Positions 1-9,500 of a DNA stretch of 64,000 nucleotides are shown piece after piece. The stretch spans positions 3,596,001-3,660,000 of the forward strand of contig NZ_JAPEOK010000001.1 in assembly GCF_026341515.1 (NCBI RefSeq). Reading direction: 5' to 3'. This DNA is from Streptomyces sp. NBC_00878 (GTDB lineage: Bacteria; Actinomycetota; Actinomycetes; Streptomycetales; Streptomycetaceae). Under the pieces are notes generated by a model that did not search any database, was not told where the DNA came from, and worked only from the letters and a program-made list of their open reading frames with translations. How positions within the stretch are numbered: position 1 is the stretch's first letter; each line of letters opens with the position of its first letter. Both the position numbers and the translations under genes were made by a program.

Positions 1-239
1 AGGCGCATCGCCCGGCGTTCCTGCTCCGCCTCATGCAGCCGGTCGTGCATATGCGCACGAGCCAGGGCTTCTGGGATGAGTTGCATCTCTCGGGTCCTGT
101 TCTGGCGCGTGTCATGCGCGCCGGTGGAGGTGAAGTCTGGAATTGCGGAGCCGGCGGGCTCGCTGGTGGACGGCTTCATCGGGACCTGCTTCTTGGGGTC
201 GTGCGTCAGGGGGCGATCGATCGTTCCTAGGGTGTTCAT
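1..239 (-). CDS. Conserved small hypothetical protein, 3' end outside window
   Basis: Open reading frame running off the left edge, so only about 79 N-terminal codons are visible. It begins MNTLGTIDRPLTHDPKKQ and later reads REMQLIPEALARAHMHDRL, a charged, Arg/Glu/His-rich helical segment of a type I recall from small Streptomyces proteins of unknown function. The chosen ATG (239-237) overlaps the wblC stop codon as ATGA, so translation is probably coupled to wblC and the gene would share its antibiotic-induced transcript. Later in-frame ATGs are possible starts. No domain or function is recognised. Confidence 0.6.
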   Translation of the reverse strand, partial: MNTLGTIDRPLTHDPKKQVPMKPSTSEPAGSAIPDFTSTGAHDTRQNRTREMQLIPEALARAHMHDRLHEAEQERRAMR

Positions 240-604
240 GCCGCAACCGGGTTCTTGCGCGGGCGGCCACGCGGCCGCTTCCGGGCGACAACGACACCCT
301 GGACGAAGAGTTCGCCGCCCCAGACGCCCCAGGGCTCACGCCGCTCCTTGGCGCCGGCGAGGCAGGCCTCGATCAGCGGGCAGGTGCGGCAGAGGGACTT
401 GGCGTACTCGACATCGGCCGGCGACTCGGCGAAGAAGACCTCCGGGTCGTAGGAGCGGCAGGGGACGGGCACGCCGAGGTTCTCGATGGCGTCGTCGAGC
501 GCGGTGAGCGCAGTGAGCGGGGTCAAGGTGGAGTCCTCCGTGAGGCCGGGCGGGGCGATCGTTTCGGAAGGCGGTACGGACGGGGCGTGCGCTTCGAGTT
601 GCAC
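236..604 (-). CDS. wblC: WhiB-family iron-sulfur transcription factor WblC (WhiB7)
   Basis: A 122-residue WhiB-like protein. Four cysteines (about 49, 72, 75, 81) in the CxxC-containing arrangement bind a [4Fe-4S] cluster. The G(V/I)WGG turn lies at about 93-97, and a C-terminal RGRPRK AT-hook (about 112-117) marks the WhiB7/WblC branch. The family partners the principal sigma factor and activates intrinsic antibiotic-resistance genes at promoters with an AT tract next to the -35. The GTG at 604 was chosen because GAGGAAGACC precedes it; an upstream ATG in the same frame lies inside the attenuator. Next come a small gene coupled by ATGA and, upstream, a long leader with a terminator. Identification is firm from the cluster, turn and AT-hook together. 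Confidence 0.95.
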   Translation of the reverse strand: MQLEAHAPSVPPSETIAPPGLTEDSTLTPLTALTALDDAIENLGVPVPCRSYDPEVFFAESPADVEYAKSLCRTCPLIEACLAGAKERREPWGVWGGELFVQGVVVARKRPRGRPRKNPVAA

Positions 605-671
605 GGTTGGTCTTCCTCGTCTGGTCGTGCCGGCCGGTTGGCCGGTTGGCGGCTGGTACCGGGTTCTTTTC

Positions 672-755
672 TTGTCCCGAGGCCCCTTCGCTCTGTTGTC
701 CCTGATCGGGGACAAACAGAAGGGCCGCGGATCCCGGGTGGGGTTCCGCGGCCCT
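672..755 (-). promoter_or_regulatory. Putative transcription attenuator in the wblC leader
   Basis: A 10-bp perfect stem (721-730 with 746-755, 15-nt loop) is followed on the minus strand by TCTGTTTGT, the layout of an intrinsic terminator placed about 115 nt before the wblC start. Just after it, TTGTCCCC (708-715) can pair with either of two GGGACAA copies (702-696 or 678-672), giving mutually exclusive structures. Ribosome-mediated attenuation of whiB7/wblC leaders is established for actinobacteria. The exact switch here is inferred. Confidence 0.7.
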
Positions 756-778
756 GAAGGCGCCGGCCTGATCGTCGA

Positions 779-1093
779 TCAGGCTGGATCACTCCAGGGT
801 TCAGGCCCACGGAAGGCCCACATCGTGTGGTGCGACTGCTTGGCGGCTCCGGCACCGGCAGCCTCAAAGGCATAGGCCTTCGCCTGTGCCTCTACTGCTT
901 CCAGTGCCTTCATCGGTCGCTCATTGCGCTCACGGACAGGGAGTCCCGCGAGAGACATGGAGGACGCCGGCCGGACGGCAGGGGCGCCGGACAGACCGGT
1001 GCCCAGGTTCGAGAAGCCGAGCAGGCACGTGGAGACGACCGAGCGATCGGTCAATTTGGCAGTGGTGACGGAGCTGCTGTTGATGCTGATCAC
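779..1093 (-). CDS. Leader ORF upstream of wblC, 104 residues
   Basis: A 104-codon reading frame starting at GTG 1093 with a strong site (GAGAGGAGGCGATTCCC) at ideal spacing, so it is very likely translated. The product (MISINSSSVTTAKLTDRSVV onward) has no domain I recognise: Ser/Thr-rich at the start, one Cys, an Ala-rich helix (KALEAVEAQAKAYAFEAA), then a Trp-containing tail. Its stop lies only 24 nt before the attenuator stem of wblC, and the WblC-type promoter lies about 110 nt upstream, so it occupies the leader transcript. I infer that it works as the regulatory upstream ORF whose translation couples ribosome stalling to wblC readthrough. It may also make a functional peptide. The role is unproven. 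Confidence 0.65.
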   Translation of the reverse strand: MISINSSSVTTAKLTDRSVVSTCLLGFSNLGTGLSGAPAVRPASSMSLAGLPVRERNERPMKALEAVEAQAKAYAFEAAGAGAAKQSHHTMWAFRGPEPWSDPA

Positions 1094-1157
1094 GGGAATC
1101 GCCTCCTCTCGGCGTCTCTGGGGTCCGGGGTGAGCCGGGCCGACGGTTATTAAGTAC

Positions 1158-1200
1158 AGCACGGAACCAGGGCCTTCGAGAAGGCCGCCGCTTCCGTGCT
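1158..1200. terminator. Perfect hairpin between uvrD2 and the wblC leader
   Basis: Arms 1158-1166 and 1192-1200 are perfectly complementary, and a second inner stem GGCCTTC/GAAGGCC extends the hairpin. No strong U-tract follows on either strand. It sits right after uvrD2 and coincides with the predicted 5' end of the wblC transcript, so it may end uvrD2 transcription, protect the leader 5' end, or both. Confidence 0.55.
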
Positions 1201-1204
1201 TTAG

Positions 1205-1244
1205 AACCTATGGGGATTGCTGGGGCATGCGCAAACTATTTTTT
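1205..1244 (-). promoter_or_regulatory. WblC-type autoregulatory promoter
   Basis: On the minus strand a six-A tract (1244-1239) is followed four bases later by a -35 TTGCGC (1234-1229), an 18-bp spacer and a -10 TAGGTT (1210-1205). An AT tract directly upstream of -35 is the known WhiB7/WblC binding signature, bound by the AT-hook. The predicted start near 1198 gives a leader of about 590 nt to wblC. The assignment comes from motif reading. Confidence 0.65.
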
Positions 1245-1257
1245 CGACGAGTTTGAA

Positions 1258-3462
1258 TCAGTCGCCGTCCTCACCACTCTCAAGCTCTTGACCTGCACAG
1301 ATGGCGAGTACGTCGGCTCCGTAGCGGTTCAGCTTGCGGGCGCGGACGCCTGGGATGCGGGTCAGCTCAGCCGGAGTGGACGGCACCGCTTCGGCGATGG
1401 CCATCAGTGTCTTGTCCGTGAAGACGCAGAAGTCCGGCTGACCGCTGCGCTCCGCCTGCACCGCCCGCCAGTCGCGCAACCGCTCGTAGAGGCCCTCGTC
1501 CATGTCGGAGGGGCAGTCCTCGCAACGCATCAGTTTCATCTCGCCGGCTTCGTTGAGGGTGCGGCCGCAGACCCGGCAGCGGGCGGGGGTGCGGTTTGCC
1601 CGTCGGGGGACGCCGGGAACGCTGCCCGGAGCGCCGCGCTCGATACCGCCCGAGCCACCGGGGCCTGCTGTGCCGCCGCGGTTCGCCGTGGTGACGGAGC
1701 CGGGGCGCAGTCCGTCGAGGAAGCGGCTGGGGCGCCGGTTGGGCCGACCGCCGGGTGAGCGGGACAGGGCCCAGGAGACGGAGAGGTGTTCTCTGGCTCG
1801 GGTGACGCCGACGTAGAGGAGACGGCGCTCCTCCTCGATCTGTTCGTCGGTCTTCGCGTAGGTGATCGGCATCATGCCTTCGGCGACACCGACCAGGAAC
1901 ACGACGTCCCACTCCAGGCCCTTGGCGGAGTGGAGGGAGGCGAGGGTGACGCCCTGGACGGTCGGGGCGTGCTGGGCGCCGGCGCGTTCGTCGAGTTCGG
2001 CCACGAGATCGCCGAGTGTGGCGTCGGGTTTGGCGGTGGCGAAGTCCTGGGCCAGATGGGCGAGGGCGGCGAGGGACTCCCAGCGCTCCCTGACGGCCCC
2101 GGAGCCCGCGGGGGGCTGATGGGTCCAGCCGTCTCCGGACAGTACGGCTCGTACCTGCGAGGGCAGGTCGGGGGCGTCGTCGAGGAGTGAGTCGTTGCCC
2201 CCGAAGCGGGCTGCTCCGCGCAGGGCGTGGATGGCTCGCTTCACCTCGGGACGGTCGAAGAAGCGCTCGGCTCCGCGCAGTTGGTAGGGCACTCCGACGT
2301 CGGCGAGGGCTTGTTCGTAGATCTCGGACTGCGAGTTCGTACGGAACAGGATCGCGATTTCGCTGGCGGGGATGCCGGCGGCGATGAGGTCGCGGATGCG
2401 GCGGGCGGCGCCTTCGGCTTCGGCGGGCTCGTCGGCGTACTCGGCATAGCCGGGCTCGGGGCCTGCGGCGCGCTGGGAGATCAGCTCCAGGCGGTGGTCG
2501 GCCGCGCGACCGCGGGCTTGGGCGAGCAGGCCGTTGGCGAGGTGGACCACCTGAGGGGTGGAGCGGTAGTCCCTGACCAGTTTGACGACCGTGGCTCCGG
2601 GGTGGCGGGTGCGGAAGTCGAGGAGGTGGTCGGGTGTTGCACCGGTGAACGAGTAGATGGTCTGGCTGGCGTCGCCGACGACGCAGAGGCTGTCGCGCTC
2701 GCCGAGCCACAGGTCGAGGAGGCGCTGCTGGAGGGGGCTGACGTCCTGGTACTCGTCGACCACGAAGTGCTGGTACTGGGCGCGGACCGCTTCGGCGATG
2801 TCGTGCTGGTCCTGGAGGATGGCGACGGTCAGCAGCAGGACGTCCTCGAAGTCGATGACGCCGCGGTCGCGCTTGAGGTCTTCGTACGCGGCGTAGAGCT
2901 GGGCGATCTCGGCGCGGTTGCGGGGGGCTTCGCGGCCGGCCTTGGCCGCGGCGGCGGCGTAGTCGGCGGGGACGGTCTGGGTGACCTTGGACCATTCGAT
3001 CTCGGCGGTGACGTCCCGCAGTTCGCCACGGTCGAGGCGGACGCGGCAGGTGGCCGCGGCGTCGGCGACGAGCTGGATCTTGCGGTCGACGATTCGCGGC
3101 AGGCTGCCACCGACCGCTTTCGGCCAGAAGTACTGGAGCTGCCGCAGGGCGGCGGAGTGGAAGGTGCGGGCCTGGACTCCAGAGGCACCGAGTTGGCGGA
3201 GGCGGCCTCGCATCTCCCCGGCGGCGCGGTTGGTGAAGGTGACGGCGAGCACGCTGGAGGGCTGGAGGATGCCCGCGCGCACTCCGTAGGCGATGCGGTG
3301 GGTGATGGCGCGGGTCTTGCCCGTACCGGCTCCCGCCAGCACGCACACCGGGCCGTGCAGGGCGGTGGCGACCTCGCGCTGCTCGGGGTCGAGCCCTTCC
3401 AGTACCGCGTCGGCCGTGTCTGGGGCCTGCGGGAAGAGGGTGGAATGCGTTGCTGCTGTCAC
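1258..3462 (-). CDS. uvrD2: ATP-dependent DNA helicase UvrD2
   Basis: Superfamily 1A helicase of 734 residues. Walker A is GAGTGKT (about 44-50) and motif II lies in VVDEYQDVSP. Motif V/VI region HSAKGLEWDVVFLVG and VGVTRAREHL follow. A four-cysteine zinc element (CRVC...CEDC) and a C-terminal HRDC domain complete the layout, which is specific to actinobacterial UvrD2 rather than UvrD1. The role is 3'-5' unwinding in DNA repair. GTG 3462 was chosen because the helicase core starts right after it and upstream codons look non-coding; its ribosome site is weak. A TTGTCCACA box lies at 3502-3510. Same-strand neighbours downstream are the wblC promoter and leader. Confidence 0.93.
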   Translation of the reverse strand: MTAATHSTLFPQAPDTADAVLEGLDPEQREVATALHGPVCVLAGAGTGKTRAITHRIAYGVRAGILQPSSVLAVTFTNRAAGEMRGRLRQLGASGVQARTFHSAALRQLQYFWPKAVGGSLPRIVDRKIQLVADAAATCRVRLDRGELRDVTAEIEWSKVTQTVPADYAAAAAKAGREAPRNRAEIAQLYAAYEDLKRDRGVIDFEDVLLLTVAILQDQHDIAEAVRAQYQHFVVDEYQDVSPLQQRLLDLWLGERDSLCVVGDASQTIYSFTGATPDHLLDFRTRHPGATVVKLVRDYRSTPQVVHLANGLLAQARGRAADHRLELISQRAAGPEPGYAEYADEPAEAEGAARRIRDLIAAGIPASEIAILFRTNSQSEIYEQALADVGVPYQLRGAERFFDRPEVKRAIHALRGAARFGGNDSLLDDAPDLPSQVRAVLSGDGWTHQPPAGSGAVRERWESLAALAHLAQDFATAKPDATLGDLVAELDERAGAQHAPTVQGVTLASLHSAKGLEWDVVFLVGVAEGMMPITYAKTDEQIEEERRLLYVGVTRAREHLSVSWALSRSPGGRPNRRPSRFLDGLRPGSVTTANRGGTAGPGGSGGIERGAPGSVPGVPRRANRTPARCRVCGRTLNEAGEMKLMRCEDCPSDMDEGLYERLRDWRAVQAERSGQPDFCVFTDKTLMAIAEAVPSTPAELTRIPGVRARKLNRYGADVLAICAGQELESGEDGD

Positions 3463-3822
3463 CCCGCCATGCTGCCAGGTCGGCGGAGACGGGTGCGCCG
3501 GTTGTCCACAGGGAGGCACTCGCAGTCGTACTAATGCGGCAGGTGCTGAGCCTGCTTGTGCTGGTGCGGGCGGCGCTGAGCCTGCTCGTGCCCGTGCGGC
3601 AAGCGCTCAGCCCGCTTGTGCGGCAGGCGCCCGGCTCGCCGACGCGGCGGGAGTCCGGTCCGGTAGTGCCGACGCCGCCGCGGCGGTGCCGACGCCGCCC
3701 CTTCACGCGGCCCCCTTTGTGGACCTGCTCTCCCCGCCGCCCCGGATGGGAATGGCGGCCCGGTCGCGTACGTTCCATCCACTGCGAACACGCACCCCCA
3801 GCAGCGAAGGAGCATGAGAGAC
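3463..3822. other. Divergent intergenic region uvrD2/mrx1
   Basis: No convincing gene. It holds a single DnaA-box-like TTGTCCACA (3502-3510) near the uvrD2 start and an imperfect tandem array of CTGAGCCTGCTTGTGC-like units (about 3540-3625). The mrx1 ribosome site is at the right end. Promoters for both flanking genes must lie here, but I see no clear -35/-10 pair. Confidence 0.5.
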
Positions 3823-4065
3823 ATGCCGGGCACTGTGACGATGTACAGCACCACGTGGTGTGGCTACTGCCGTCGGCTGAAGAGCCAGATGGACCGCGAG
3901 GGCATCACGTACGACGAGATCAACATCGAGCACGACCCGGCGTCCGCGGCCTTCGTGGAGAAGGCGAACGGCGGAAACCAGACAGTTCCCACCGTTCTCT
4001 TCCCGGACGGTTCGACGCTGACGAACCCTTCGCTGGCGCAGGTCAAGCAGAAGATCGGCGCGTAG
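3823..4065 (+). CDS. mrx1: Mycoredoxin Mrx1
   Basis: An 80-residue glutaredoxin-fold protein with the active site TWCGYC (Cys13, Cys16), cis-Pro segment TVPTVLF and a GGN turn. The CGYC form beside uvrD2 and nudC matches actinobacterial mycoredoxin-1, which reduces mycothiol mixed disulfides and is itself recycled by mycothiol and Mtr. ATG 3823 is preferred: GAAGGAG lies 10 nt before it, whereas the ATG at 3814 has the same site only one base away. Cytosolic, single gene reading opposite to uvrD2. Confidence 0.93.
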   Translation: MPGTVTMYSTTWCGYCRRLKSQMDREGITYDEINIEHDPASAAFVEKANGGNQTVPTVLFPDGSTLTNPSLAQVKQKIGA

Positions 4066-4077
4066 CCGGTACGTGCC

Positions 4078-5025
4078 TCAGGCGGCCGCTCCGCGCGTCG
4101 GCAGGGGCTTGCCGTACCAGAGTTCGATCAGGCGGGCCGCAATCGAGATGCCGTACGGAGGCAGGACCTCCCCGGACTCGAAGGCGGCCCGCAGGTCTTC
4201 GCGGGAGAACCAGCGGGCTTCGTGGATCTCCTCGCCGTCGACGTTGATCTCCGACGAGGTGGCGCGGGCCATGAAGCCCAGCATGAGGCTGGAGGGGAAG
4301 GGCCAGGGCTGGCTGGCGATGTATTCGACCTCGCCGACGGTGACGCCGGCCTCTTCGAAGACCTCGCGGCGGACCGACTGCTCGATGGACTCGCCGGGCT
4401 CGACGAAGCCGGCGAGGGTGGAGAAGCGGCCTTCGGGCCAGTGGACCTGGCGGCCGAGGAGGATGCGGTCTTCGTGATCGGTGACGGCCATGATCACGGC
4501 GGGGTCGGTGCGCGGGTAGTGCTCGGCGCCGCAGGCGGGGCAGCGGCGGATGTGGCCGGCCGCGGCGATCACCGTACGCTCGCCGCAGCGGGAGCAGAAG
4601 CGGTGCAGGCGCTGCCAGTTCTCCAGGGCTACCGCATGCACCATCAGGCCCGCGTCGCGCGGTGAGAGGAGCAGGCCGGCCTCGCGCAGGCCCGCCGCGC
4701 GCGCGGACTGGTCCATGCGGCCCGGAAGGGCGTCCTTCTGGAGTGCGAAGTAGCTGACGCCGTCGTCGTCGGTGCCGAGGAAGTAGCGGTGCGCTTCGGT
4801 GAGGGGCGCTTCGAAGGACGGGGTCATGACGAGTTCGGTGGTGCCGTCCGCTGTCTCGTCGATGAGGACCTGGCCGCCGGAGACCACGAAGGCGCGGGTG
4901 GTGGGGTGGCTCCACGCCGCGGCGAGCCAGGCCTCGTCGAGCCGGTGGTGGGCGGCCCGGTCGATGCCGCTCGGGGCGGTGAGCGAGATGGGACGGTCGG
5001 CGGTGTGGTCGGTCCAGGTGGTCAC
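4078..5025 (-). CDS. nudC: NAD(+) diphosphatase NudC
   Basis: A 315-residue Nudix hydrolase. A zinc ribbon (Cys144, 147, 162, 165) precedes the Nudix box GFVEPGESIEQSVRREVFEE (from about 206), which keeps GX5EX7REUXEE. The NudC-diagnostic SQPWPFP follows at about 238-244. The enzyme splits NAD(H) into NMN(H) and AMP, and NudC proteins also remove NAD caps from RNA. GTG 5025 follows GGGGGAGTTGGAAG. It ends 12 nt from the convergent mrx1 and lies just downstream of the M20 peptidase on the same strand. Confidence 0.95.
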   Translation of the reverse strand: MTTWTDHTADRPISLTAPSGIDRAAHHRLDEAWLAAAWSHPTTRAFVVSGGQVLIDETADGTTELVMTPSFEAPLTEAHRYFLGTDDDGVSYFALQKDALPGRMDQSARAAGLREAGLLLSPRDAGLMVHAVALENWQRLHRFCSRCGERTVIAAAGHIRRCPACGAEHYPRTDPAVIMAVTDHEDRILLGRQVHWPEGRFSTLAGFVEPGESIEQSVRREVFEEAGVTVGEVEYIASQPWPFPSSLMLGFMARATSSEINVDGEEIHEARWFSREDLRAAFESGEVLPPYGISIAARLIELWYGKPLPTRGAAA

Positions 5026-5135
5026 GGGTGCTTCCAACTCCCCCGGTGGAACGGTTGTTTCGTCGGGTGGTTCAGCCGGATGTATGGCGGGTGGTTCGGC
5101 CGGATGTGTGGCGGGACGTGTGCGACGGGGCTTCT

Positions 5136-6539
5136 TCAGTGTGCATCGCGCCAGTTCTGGGCCAGTTCGCCCCACAGGTAGGCGGTGGTTTCGACGCCTT
5201 TGAGGAGCAGGTCGAGTTCGACCTTCTCGTTCGGGGCGTGCCAGCCGTCGGACGGGACGGAGATGCCGAGGAACAGCACCGGTGCGGCGAGGACGTCCTG
5301 AAGGTCCGCGGCGGGCCCTGAACCTCCCGCGCGGGTGAAGCGGATCTCCTGCTCGAAGGCGCGGCCCATGGCGCGTGCGACGGATTGCAGTGCCGGGTGG
5401 TCGAGCGGTGTGAGGCACGGGCGGGTGGCGGCACCGAAGGTGATCTCGTGGCGGATGCCGGCGGGCATCCGCTCTGCGGTCCAGGCGCGGACGATCTTCT
5501 CGATGTGGTCGGGGTCCTGTCCGGCGACGAGCCGGAAGGAGAGCTTCACCATGGCCGAGGACGGGATGATCGTCTTGCTGCCGGGGCCTTGGTAGCCGCC
5601 GCCGATGCCGTTGACCTCGGCGGTCGGCCGGGCCCAGATCCGCTCCAGGGTGGTCTGTCCGGCCTCTCCGTGGGTGGCCGTCGACTTGGCGGTGCGCAGC
5701 CACTCGGCCTCGTCGAAGGGCAGTTCGGCGAAGAGTTCCCGCTCGCGGTCGGTGAGTTCGGCGATGCCTTCGTAGAAGCCGGGGATGGCCACGCGCGCGT
5801 GCTCGTCGTGCAGAGCGGCGACGAGGCGGGCGGCCGCGGTGGCCGGATTGGGTACGGCGCCGCCGAAGGCGCCGGAGTGGATGTCCTGGTCGGGCCCGTA
5901 GAGCTCGATCTCGCACTCGGCGAGGCCGCGCATGCCGGTGCACACGGTGGGGGTGTCCTCGGACCACATGCTGGTGTCGGAGACGATCACGGCGTCGGCG
6001 GTGAGGCGCTCCTTCCGCTCTTCGACGAGTGCGCGGAAGTGCGGGGAGCCGGACTCCTCCTCGCCCTCGATGAGCAGCTTCAGGTGGACGGCGGGGGTGG
6101 TGCGGCCGGTCGCTGCGAGGTGGGCGCGGACGCCGAGTGTGTGGAAGAACACCTGGCCCTTGTCGTCGGCTGCCCCGCGCGCGTGGAGGCGGTTTCCGCG
6201 GACGACGGGCTCGAAGGGGTCGGTGTCCCAGCCGTCCTCGCGGGCCGCGGGCTGTACGTCGTGGTGTCCGTAGACGAGGACCGTGGGTGCCTGCGGGTCG
6301 TCGGAGGGCCACTCGGCGAAGACGGCGGGGGCGCCGGGCGTCGCCCAGACCTCGCAGGTCGGGAAGCCGGTCTCCTGGAGTTTCGCGGCGAGCCAGTCGG
6401 CGCTGCGCCGTACATCCGCGGCGTGTTCGGGCTGGGCCGACACGGACGGGATGCGCAGCCACTCGGCGAGGTCGTCGAGGAAGGCGGCGCGGTGCTGCTC
6501 GATGTACGCGCGGACGGCGCTGTCCGGAGTCTTGCTCAT
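5136..6539 (-). CDS. M20-family dipeptidase
   Basis: A 467-residue metallopeptidase of clan MH. Metal-ligand motifs are in order: GHHDVQPA (His and an Asp two residues on), GAADDKGQ (bridging Asp), EGEEESGS (catalytic and ligand Glu), VSDTSMW, and a C-terminal GWHAPNE (His). The dimerisation domain HSGAFGG lies in the middle. This is the cytosolic M20 dipeptidase/carnosinase-like type that cleaves short peptides using two zinc or manganese ions; substrate is not predictable. ATG 6539 (MSKTPDSAV) is chosen over an upstream in-frame ATG that runs into the adnB stop. Same strand as adnB and nudC, probably one operon. Confidence 0.9.
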   Translation of the reverse strand: MSKTPDSAVRAYIEQHRAAFLDDLAEWLRIPSVSAQPEHAADVRRSADWLAAKLQETGFPTCEVWATPGAPAVFAEWPSDDPQAPTVLVYGHHDVQPAAREDGWDTDPFEPVVRGNRLHARGAADDKGQVFFHTLGVRAHLAATGRTTPAVHLKLLIEGEEESGSPHFRALVEERKERLTADAVIVSDTSMWSEDTPTVCTGMRGLAECEIELYGPDQDIHSGAFGGAVPNPATAAARLVAALHDEHARVAIPGFYEGIAELTDRERELFAELPFDEAEWLRTAKSTATHGEAGQTTLERIWARPTAEVNGIGGGYQGPGSKTIIPSSAMVKLSFRLVAGQDPDHIEKIVRAWTAERMPAGIRHEITFGAATRPCLTPLDHPALQSVARAMGRAFEQEIRFTRAGGSGPAADLQDVLAAPVLFLGISVPSDGWHAPNEKVELDLLLKGVETTAYLWGELAQNWRDAH

Positions 6540-6549
6540 GGTCACGAGC

Positions 6550-9500
6550 CTAGCCGTCCACGCGCGCGTGCTGGTCCGGCGGTTCCCCGGGGACCCCATC
6601 GGGTGGTTCTTCCAGGAGGAGCCGCTCCAGCGCGGCTCGGTCGGGCAGGCCCTCGGGGCGTACGACCTCGCCGCTGCGCACGTACAGGAACGCGGTCTGT
6701 ACGGATTCCAGGGGTACGCCGTGCTGCTCGGCCCAGGCGAGCCGGTAGAGGGCGAGTTGGAGCGGATCGGCGTTACGGGTGCGGTTGGTCTTCCAGTCGA
6801 CGATCTCGTACGTCGTCCCGTTGCCGTCGACTTCCTTGTAGACGGCGTCGATGCGGCCCCGTACGACGCGTCCGGCGATCGCGAGTTGGAAGGGTGCCTC
6901 GACGCGGTGGGGGGTGCGGTGGGCGTACGGGGTGCGTTCGAAGGCGTCCTTGAGGGCTTCCAGGTCGCGCTCGTCGGTGATCTCGGCCTCGCTGCCGGGC
7001 AGTTCCTCCGGCTCCAGCATCGGCAGCCGCAGTTCTTCGAAGCGGGCTTCGACCCAGGCGTGGAAGCGGGTGCCTCTGCGGGCGGCCGGCTGGGGCGGGC
7101 GCGGCATGGGGCGCGCCAGTTCCTGTGCGAAGGCGTCCGCGTCGGCGGCCAGGCGCAGCAGCTGGGAGACGGTCAGAGAAGCCGGCAGGGGTACGTCCGT
7201 GACGCGCTCGCGGGCGCGTAGGAGCTCTCCGGTGAGGGCGTCCAGGTCGCGGTCCCAGGAGGCGACGGTGCGGGCTTCCTCCGGGGTGAGGTGCCTGGTC
7301 TCGGAGACTGGGCGCGACGTCTGCGGAGGGTGCGGGCGTGCGTCCAGTGAGCGGGTGGGGTGCGCGTCCGGGGACTGGGTGGGGTGCGGAACCCTGGGAC
7401 GGTTCGTTGTCCACGAGTCCCAGTCTCCCCGGGCTGCCTCGTCTGTGGAATCGGTCTCTTCGTGGAGGTCGTCCCCGTAGGGAAGCTCATCCGGGAATTC
7501 GTCGCCCCCGTAAGGGGCCTCGTCGTAAGGCGGTTCGTCGTCCTCGGGTGGAGGCGGCCAGTCCGGGTCGTCGTACGAGTCCGGGGCGTGGTGGGACGAG
7601 GGGTGGGCCGTCTCGTGGGAGTGGCCGGACTCCAGGTGGGCCAGGACCGTCTGTGCGGCCGCGCGTCGGCGGGCCATCGCCGCGTCGTCGAGCGGGAGCG
7701 GCCAGGCGTGGTCGCCGCCGGCCTCGTGCAGCGCGGGGTTCTCGTCGTTCTCCTCGGGTTCGTCCGCCCAGGCCTCGATCTCGCCGTGTCCAGCCTCGCA
7801 GTGCTCGTAGAGGGCGTGCAGGAAGTCGGAGGGGCCGCGGGGCTTCTTCTGGGAGGGGCCCCACCAGTGGCCGGAGCCGAGGAGCAGGGAGCGGGGGCGG
7901 GTGAACGTGACGTAGCCGAGGCGGAGTTCCTCGGTGTGCTGGTGTTCCTTCATGGCCTCGTGGAAGGCCTTCATGCTGCGGGAGTCCCAGTCACCGATGT
8001 CCGGCAGGGTGTCGGCGTCGCCGCGGAGCTCGTGCGGGAGGACCTTGCCCTGTGCGGTCCACTTCTCGCGGCCCTGGCTGCTGGGGAAGGTGCCGGTGAC
8101 GAGGCCGGGGACCGCGACGACGTCCCATTCCAGGCCCTTGGACTTGTGCGCGGTCAGCACCTTGACGGTGTTCTCGCCGCCCGGCAGGGCGTTGTCGAGG
8201 CCCTTCTCGTACTGGGCCGCGGTGCGCAGGAAACCCAGGAAGGCGAGGAGGGTGGCTTCGCCGTCGTTGGCGGCGAAGGACGCGGCGATGTCCAGGAAGT
8301 TGGAGAGGGTCTCGCGTCGGCGGGCGGCCAGGGCGTGCGGGGACGCGGAGAGCTCCACCTCCAGACCGGTGGTGGCGAGGACTCGGTGCAGTACGTCCAT
8401 GAGCGGGTCGGAGAGCGAGCGGCGCAGGTCGCGCAGTTCGGTGGCCAGCCGGGCGAACCGTACGCGGGCGTCGGCGGAGAAGGGCAGTGCGTCGGCATCC
8501 CCGTCGCCTCCGAGGGGTGTCTCCAGGAACGTGTCGAGGGCGTCCGCGAGCGAGATGATCTCGGCGGGGTCGACGCCCTCGACCGCGGCGGCGAGCCGTC
8601 GGTCGGGGTCGTCGTCGGCCCCCACGCGCGCGTGCGACACGAGAAGGCGGGCCCGGCGTCCCAGGAGGGCCAGGTCGCGGGCGCCGATGCGCCAGCGCGG
8701 GCCGGTGAGCAGGCGGACCAGCGAGGCGTTGGCTCCCGGGTCCTGGAGGACCTCGCAGACGGCGACCAGGTCGGCGACCTCGGGCAGGTGCAGCAGCCCG
8801 GAGAGGCCGACGACCTCGACGGGGATGTCGCGGGCGACGAGGGCGCCCTGGATCTCGGCGAAGTCGGTCGCGGTGCGGCACAGGACGGCGATCTCGCCGG
8901 GCGCCTTTCCGGTGCGTACGAGGTGGGCGATGGAGTCGGCGAGCCAGTCCATCTCCTCGGCGTGGGTGTTCAGCAGGGCGCAGCGCACGATGCCGTCCCG
9001 CTCGGCGCCCGGGGCCGGGCGGAGTGCCTCCACGCCCGCGTGCAGGGCGCGCAGGGGCTCGGCGAGGCCGTTGGCGAGGTCCAGGAGGCGGCCGCCGCTG
9101 CGGCGGTTCTCGCTGAGCGACTGGCGGGTCGCGGGGTGGCCGTCGGCGTGGGCGAAGTGCTCGGGGAAGTCGTCGAGGTTGGCGACGGAGGCGCCTCGCC
9201 AGCCGTAGATCGCCTGGCAGGGGTCTCCGACGGCGGTCACCGGGTGGCCCGTGCCGCTGCCGAACAGGCCCGCGAGGAGGATGCGCTGGGCCACGGAGGT
9301 GTCCTGGTACTCGTCGAGCAGGACCACTCGGAACTCGTCGCGCAGGATGCCGCCGACCTCGGGGCGCGTGCTGGCGAGGGTCGCGGAGAGGGCGATCTGG
9401 TCACCGAAGTCGAGGAGGTCGCGCTCGCGCTTGGCGGCCCTGTAGCGGCTCACCAGCTCGGCCAGTTCACGTCGGGCGGCGGCGGTTTCGGGGACCTTGC

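Noticed and set aside
3502..3510. TTGTCCACA and, at 19468-19476, TTATCCACA as possible replication-origin DnaA boxes
   Set aside because: Isolated single boxes far apart, without the dnaA-dnaN context or the clustered boxes of an origin.
4078..6462. 794-codon frame joining NudC with sequence opposite or out of frame to the M20 peptidase
   Set aside because: Only the last 315 codons match NudC; the upstream part overlaps the intact peptidase gene in another frame.
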